From Arthrobacter sp. SO5 (GTDB lineage Bacteria; Actinomycetota; Actinomycetes; Actinomycetales; Micrococcaceae), in assembly GCF_020532805.1 (NCBI RefSeq), contig NZ_MQTQ01000054.1, positions 77,169-138,986 on the forward strand: a DNA stretch of 61,818 nt, in the 5' to 3' direction. A model generated the notes under the pieces. It worked only from the letters and a program-made list of their open reading frames with translations. It did not search any database and was not told where the DNA came from. The number at the start of each line of letters is the position of its first letter. Positions within the stretch are counted from its first letter, which is position 1. This document shows, piece by piece, positions 57,788-61,818 of this stretch. The position numbers and the translations under genes were made by a program.

Positions 57788-59143
57788 TTAGGCGTTGGCC
57801 TTGACGGCTGCGGCCAGGACCTGGAGGCCGTCCAGCAGGAGCTCGTCGCTGATGACCAGCGGCGGCAGCAGCCGGATGACGTTGCCATACGTGCCGCAGG
57901 TGAGGATGATGACGCCTTCCTTGAGGCAGGCTGCCGCCACGGCCTTGGTCAGCTCCGGGTTCGGTTCCTTGGAACCGGCCTGGACCAGTTCGATCGCGAG
58001 CATGGCGCCCCGGCCCCGGACGTCACCGATCACCTGATGTTCAGCTGCGAGCTCACGGAGCCTGCCGAGGGCGATCTCCTCGATGTGCCGGGCGCGGGCG
58101 TTGAGGTCGTACTGCTCCATCGAACCGATGGATGCCAGCGCCGCGGCGCACGCCACCGGGTTGCCGCCGTAGGTGCCGCCGAGGCCGCCCGGGTGGACGG
58201 CGTCGAGCAGTTCGGCGCGGCCGGTGATGGCCGAGAGCGGCATGCCGCCGGCGATGCCCTTGGCCATGGTGATGATGTCCGGGACAACACCCTCGTGGTT
58301 CACGGCGAACCATTCACCCGTGCGGCAGAAGCCGGACTGGACCTCGTCTGCGATGAAGACGATGCCCTTGTCCTTGGCCCACGCGGCAAGTGCGGGCAGG
58401 AAGCCCTCGGCGGGGACGATGAAGCCGCCCTCGCCCTGGATGGGTTCGATGATGATCGCGGCAACCTGTTCGCCGCCGATCTGCTTTTCGATCATGGTGA
58501 TGGCGCGCTTGGCGGCCTCGGCACCGGTGATCCCCGGGTTTTCCTCACGGAACGGGTAGCTCATCGGCATGCGGTAGACCTCGGGGGCGAACGGGCCGAA
58601 GTTGGTTTTGTACGGCATGGCCTTGGCGGTCAGTGCCATGGTCAGGTTGGTGCGGCCATGGTAGGCATGGTCAAAGGCGACGACGGCGTCCCGGCCGGTA
58701 GCGAGGCGGGCCACCTTGACGGCGTTTTCCACGGCCTCGGCGCCGGAGTTGAAGAGCACCGTGCGCTTCGCGTGGTCCCCGGGGGTGAGCCGGTTCAGCT
58801 GCTCGGCGACGGCGACATAGCCCTCGTAGGGCGTGACCATGAAGCAGGTGTGGGTGAAGTGCTCCACCGCCTCCTTGACGGCGCCGACGACGGCGGGGTC
58901 CGAGGCGCCGACGCTGGTGACGGCGATGCCCGAGCCGAGGTCGATGAAGGAGTTGCCGTCGACGTCATGGATGATGCCGCCGTCGGCGTCGGCGACGAAC
59001 ACCGGGACGCTGGACGCGACGCCGGCAGCGACGACGGCCTTGCGGCGTTCGGTCAGGGCGAGGGACTTGGGGCCCGGGAAGTCGGCCTGGACGCGGCGCT
59101 TCTGCTCCAGCCGGTATGTGATGTCATGTGCGGTGGTGGTCAT
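57788..59143 (-). CDS. gabT: 4-aminobutyrate aminotransferase
   Basis: A 451-residue class III PLP aminotransferase that moves the amino group of GABA to 2-oxoglutarate, giving succinate semialdehyde. Features are FIDLGSGIAVTSVGASDPAVV, LFNSGAEAVENAVKVAR (phosphate-binding), FDHAYHGRTNLTM, VFIADEVQSGFCRTGEW with the PLP-ring Asp, and the Schiff-base Lys in ITMAKGIAGGMPLSAI. Co-transcribed with the aldehyde dehydrogenase 49 bp upstream. ATG 59143 with GAAAGG. Confidence 0.95.
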   Translation of the reverse strand: MTTTAHDITYRLEQKRRVQADFPGPKSLALTERRKAVVAAGVASSVPVFVADADGGIIHDVDGNSFIDLGSGIAVTSVGASDPAVVGAVKEAVEHFTHTCFMVTPYEGYVAVAEQLNRLTPGDHAKRTVLFNSGAEAVENAVKVARLATGRDAVVAFDHAYHGRTNLTMALTAKAMPYKTNFGPFAPEVYRMPMSYPFREENPGITGAEAAKRAITMIEKQIGGEQVAAIIIEPIQGEGGFIVPAEGFLPALAAWAKDKGIVFIADEVQSGFCRTGEWFAVNHEGVVPDIITMAKGIAGGMPLSAITGRAELLDAVHPGGLGGTYGGNPVACAAALASIGSMEQYDLNARARHIEEIALGRLRELAAEHQVIGDVRGRGAMLAIELVQAGSKEPNPELTKAVAAACLKEGVIILTCGTYGNVIRLLPPLVISDELLLDGLQVLAAAVKANA

Positions 59144-59192
59144 GGGAAAGCCTTTCTCAGCGCGGGGTACGCGACAGCGTTATACGGGGGCG

Positions 59193-60623
59193 TTAGGCGT
59201 CGAGCGCGGTCATCACGTGTTTGATTCGGGTGTAGTCCTCGACGCCGTACATGGAGAGGTCCTTGCCGTAGCCGGACTGCTTGAAGCCTCCGTGCGGCAT
59301 TTCGGCGGTGAGGAGGATGTGGGTGTTGATCCACACGGCGCCGAAGTCGAGGTCGCGGCTGACGCGCATGGCCGTGCCGTGGTCGGTGGTCCAGACGCTG
59401 GAGGCGAGGGCGTAGTCGACGTCGTTGGCCAGCTCCACGGCCTCTTCCTCCGTGCTGAACTTCTGCACGGTGATGACCGGGCCAAAGGTTTCCTTCTGCA
59501 CGATGTCATCGCTCTGCCTGGCGCCGGTGATGATGGTGGGCTCGAAGAAGAACCCCTTCTCGCCCGCCCGGTGGCCGCCGGTCTCGATCTTGCAGTTCGC
59601 CGGCAGGTGTTCGACCACCGAGGAAACGGCCTTGAAGTGGTTGACGTTGTTCAGCGGGCCGAAGTAGTTGTCTTCGTCGTTCTGCGAGCCCGTGTGCAGG
59701 GTCTTGGTGTGCTCCACCATGGCCGCCACGACGTCGTCGTGCACCTCATCCTGGACCAGCACGCGGGTGATCGCGGTGCAGTCCTGGCCGGCGTTGAAGA
59801 ACGCGAACTCGGCGATGGCCGCGGCGCTCTTCTTGAGATCCGCATCCTTGAACACGATGGCCGGCGCCTTCCCGCCGAGTTCCAGGTGCGCGCGTTTGAG
59901 ACCCTTGGCGGCGCCGGAGGCGACGGCGATGCCGGCCCGCACGGAGCCGGTGATGGAGACGAGTCCGGGTACCTTGTGCTCCACCATCAGGGCGCCCGTC
60001 GCGCCGGTGCCCAGGACGACGTTGAGGACACCGGCGGGGAAGATCTCGCCGGCGAGGCGGGCCAGGACAAGGGTGGATTCCGGGGTGGTGTCCGAGGGCT
60101 TGAGGACCACGGTGTTGCCGGCGGCCAGGGCGGGACCGATCTTCCAGATGGCCATCAGGAACGGGTAGTTCCACGGCGCGACCTGCGCGACGACGCCGAT
60201 CGGTTCGCGCCGGACGAAGGAGGTGTGCCCCTCGAAGTACTCACCGGCGGATTTGCCCTCCATGATGCGCGCGGCCCCGGCGAAGAAGCGCAGCTGGTCG
60301 GCGCCGGCGGCGACTTCCTCGGACGCGATCAGGGACCGGACCTGGCCGGTGTTGCGGTGCTGGGCCTCGACGAGTTCGTCAGTGTTGGCCTCGACGGCGT
60401 CGGCGAGCTTGAGCAGCATCAGCTGGCGCTGCCCCGGCGTCGTGTGCTTCCAGCTCTTGAAGGCGTCCTTCGCGGCCGTCATGGCGGCGTCGACGTCGGC
60501 TTCGACCGAAATCGGCGTCGTGGCCACTACGTCCCCGTTTGTGGGATTGACGATGTCCAGCATCCCGGTTCCGGCGGGCGTGACAAACTCGCCGTTGATG
60601 AAGTTCTGCAAGGTTTGAACCAC
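59193..60623 (-). CDS. Gamma-aminobutyraldehyde dehydrogenase (PatD/Prr-like; possibly succinate-semialdehyde dehydrogenase)
   Basis: A 476-residue NAD(P)-dependent ALDH. Motifs are FINGEFVTPAGTG, VAQVAPWNYPFLMAIWKIGPAL, the catalytic Glu in LELGGKAPA and catalytic Cys in NAGQDCTAITR. The start is GTG 60623 with AGAGG. Its sequence is closest in style to gamma-aminobutyraldehyde dehydrogenases, which turn putrescine-derived aldehyde into GABA and so feed GabT. GabD activity is an alternative. First gene of the operon. Confidence 0.9.
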   Translation of the reverse strand: MVQTLQNFINGEFVTPAGTGMLDIVNPTNGDVVATTPISVEADVDAAMTAAKDAFKSWKHTTPGQRQLMLLKLADAVEANTDELVEAQHRNTGQVRSLIASEEVAAGADQLRFFAGAARIMEGKSAGEYFEGHTSFVRREPIGVVAQVAPWNYPFLMAIWKIGPALAAGNTVVLKPSDTTPESTLVLARLAGEIFPAGVLNVVLGTGATGALMVEHKVPGLVSITGSVRAGIAVASGAAKGLKRAHLELGGKAPAIVFKDADLKKSAAAIAEFAFFNAGQDCTAITRVLVQDEVHDDVVAAMVEHTKTLHTGSQNDEDNYFGPLNNVNHFKAVSSVVEHLPANCKIETGGHRAGEKGFFFEPTIITGARQSDDIVQKETFGPVITVQKFSTEEEAVELANDVDYALASSVWTTDHGTAMRVSRDLDFGAVWINTHILLTAEMPHGGFKQSGYGKDLSMYGVEDYTRIKHVMTALDA

Positions 60624-60669
60624 GGTGTACAACCTCTTTCGTGCTGAAGGACCCAATGAGACTCCTTCG

Positions 60670-60695
60670 AGCCTATGCCAGGCGGGCAAGCCTGG
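60670..60695. promoter_or_regulatory. Promoter and PucR operator candidate for the GABA operon
   Basis: TAGGCT -10 box (60675-60670, minus strand). CCAGGC (60678-60683) and GCCTGG (60690-60695) form an inverted repeat directly upstream, over the spacer/-35 area. Confidence 0.5.
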
Positions 60696-60753
60696 GAATA
60701 GTCACCTGCACACCGTAGCCGCCATACTTTAGTGCGCCTGCCCAGCCCCCGGC

Positions 60754-60759
60754 TATCCT
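60754..60759 (+). promoter_or_regulatory. -10 box of the PucR regulator gene
   Basis: TATCCT, six bases, ATG; no Shine-Dalgarno. Confidence 0.5.
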
Positions 60760-60765
60760 GACTCC

Positions 60766-61818
60766 ATGGCCATTTCACTTGCTGCCCTGCTGGGGGTTTC
60801 CTCCCTCAAACTCACCAAGGCCGGCCTCGCGGAAACCACCTGGCACCAGGACATCCGCTGGGTGGCGGTCAGCGAGCAGGAAGACCCGCAGCGGTTCCTG
60901 AACGGCGGTGAACTCGTCCTCACCACCGGCATGCGGCTCAAAAGCGCCCCGGAGCAGCGCCGCTTCGTCCGCCAGGTCCAGCGTGCCGGCGCGGTGGGGA
61001 TCGGGTTCGGGATCGGCCTGACCCACGACGCTGTGCCGCCGGCCCTCATCGCCGAGGCCAACCGCTGGGGCCTGCCGATCGTGGAGGTGCCGTACGAGAC
61101 GCCGTTCATCGCGATCGGCAAGCTCGTGGCGGACGCCCAGGCCGCGGACAACTTCGCCAAGCTGGAACGCCTGATCGCCGGGCACCAGATCCTGGCCCGC
61201 GCCCTGCTCACCGGCGGCGGCCTCGCGGAACTGCTCAGGCACCTCGGGTCCATGCTGCGCACCGAGATCGTGCTGACCCAGTTCACTGCACAGCTCTACA
61301 ACAGCGCGGCAGGAAATCCCGCACCGAGTGCTGACGGCTGGAGTTCCTACCCCATCCCTACCGGGCGCAGGGATGCCTGCACGTTATGGATCCAGCAGCC
61401 GTTCGAGGACTCCGGGATCGTCGGCTACGCCCAGAACCTGATCAGCGTCGAGCTGAACAACATGGTCAAGCAGCGCCAGGCCCAGCGCGCCCTGGCCGGG
61501 CAGGTGCTCGAGGACGTGATCCGGGGCGCGCTCGAGCCCAGCGAAGCCACCCGACGGCTCGCGGGCGTGGGCATCAACAGCACCCGCAAGAACGTGGTCC
61601 TGCTGGCCGAGTCGGCAGCCCACTACAAGCAGCTCGGGAGTTCCTCGCTGCCCCAGCCGCTCGAGTCGGCGGTCAGCGCCGTCGTCGGGCAGGACCTGAT
61701 CGCCGTCATCCACGACGACGGCAGCGGCGCCGCCGCACTGGCCAGGAGGCTCAGCGACCATCTGGCAGAGGCCGGGATCCACGCCACGATCGGGATCGGC
61801 GGGGCGTACACGAAACCC
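60766..61818 (+). CDS. PucR-family transcriptional regulator (3' end outside window)
   Basis: A 351-residue open frame that continues past the right edge. It begins MAISLAALLGVSSLKLTKAG, and the N-terminal PucR domain (about 1-130) has WVAVSEQEDPQRFLNGGELVLTTGMRL and WGLPIVEVPYETPFIAIGKLV. A middle GGDEF-like/linker part follows (about 225-351: VGYAQNLISVELNNMVKQRQAQRALAGQVL, TRRLAGVGINSTRKNVVLLAES). The C-terminal wHTH expected for PucR regulators lies outside. It is divergent from the GABA operon and probably activates it in response to putrescine, GABA or an aldehyde. Confidence 0.9.
   Translation, partial: MAISLAALLGVSSLKLTKAGLAETTWHQDIRWVAVSEQEDPQRFLNGGELVLTTGMRLKSAPEQRRFVRQVQRAGAVGIGFGIGLTHDAVPPALIAEANRWGLPIVEVPYETPFIAIGKLVADAQAADNFAKLERLIAGHQILARALLTGGGLAELLRHLGSMLRTEIVLTQFTAQLYNSAAGNPAPSADGWSSYPIPTGRRDACTLWIQQPFEDSGIVGYAQNLISVELNNMVKQRQAQRALAGQVLEDVIRGALEPSEATRRLAGVGINSTRKNVVLLAESAAHYKQLGSSSLPQPLESAVSAVVGQDLIAVIHDDGSGAAALARRLSDHLAEAGIHATIGIGGAYTKP

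Overview
The window comes from a high-GC actinobacterium. The best fit is Micrococcaceae (Arthrobacter / Pseudarthrobacter group). Supporting signs are GC-rich third codon positions, an FprA-type ferredoxin reductase, MaoC dehydratase pairs of the HadAB type, an ANTAR protein, a GT87 mannosyltransferase, and many start codons lying only 5-8 nt downstream of a TANNNT -10 box, as in leaderless actinobacterial genes. It looks like ordinary chromosome: no phage, no integrative element, no CRISPR, no rRNA.

Layout. 0-6.3 kb: murB, a HadA/HadB-like dehydratase pair, an ArsR-SulP anion transporter operon, a frameshifted small gene and a CitE-like lyase. 6.3-10.4 kb: a sugar module (aldo/keto reductase overlapping a GH13 glucosidase, divergent from a ROK repressor with a palindromic operator between them). 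10.4-14 kb: a large secreted metzincin-type protease with ten FG-GAP-like repeats and a decayed region. 14-18.5 kb: tRNA-Met, tRNA-Thr, a DEAD-box helicase with a long leader, and a MOSC protein. 18.6-24.5 kb: acyl-CoA dehydrogenase, GT87 mannosyltransferase, and metB with cbs (transsulfuration in both directions). 24.5-32 kb: DNA glycosylase, a frameshifted AbiEi/DUF559-like gene, an acyl-CoA synthetase, thioredoxin, a thioesterase and small enzymes (GNAT, VOC, DUF1801). 32-38 kb: ANTAR, MerR/DUF4188, DUF1810, DUF1059-EAL-CBS, ArsR/AHSA1 and tRNA-Tyr. 38-44.5 kb: YajQ, HtpX, an MFS exporter, Fur-catalase and DUF2461. 44.5-52.4 kb: an amino-acid permease, an alcohol/aldehyde oxidation operon with its GAF-type regulator, and FprA. 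52.6-57.6 kb: RarD, then a coupled DUF7793/STAS-like - GGDEF/EAL - methyltransferase operon, and a universal stress protein. 57.8-61.8 kb: GABA aminotransferase and aminobutyraldehyde dehydrogenase divergent from a truncated PucR regulator.

The most distinctive non-coding content is a set of intergenic palindromes. Four copies of a 63-bp element have strictly conserved 13-bp ends and a 13/12/13/12/13 layout. Three sequence-unrelated palindromes (one a perfect 60-bp palindrome) occupy the same kind of gap, mostly between convergent genes. Other points: two single-base frameshifts at homopolymer runs, a tandem operator covering the -35 position of the aldehyde dehydrogenase promoter, and an ArsR operator lying over its own start codon. 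I see no clear new multi-gene system. The palindrome families and the coupled c-di-GMP operons are the best leads.
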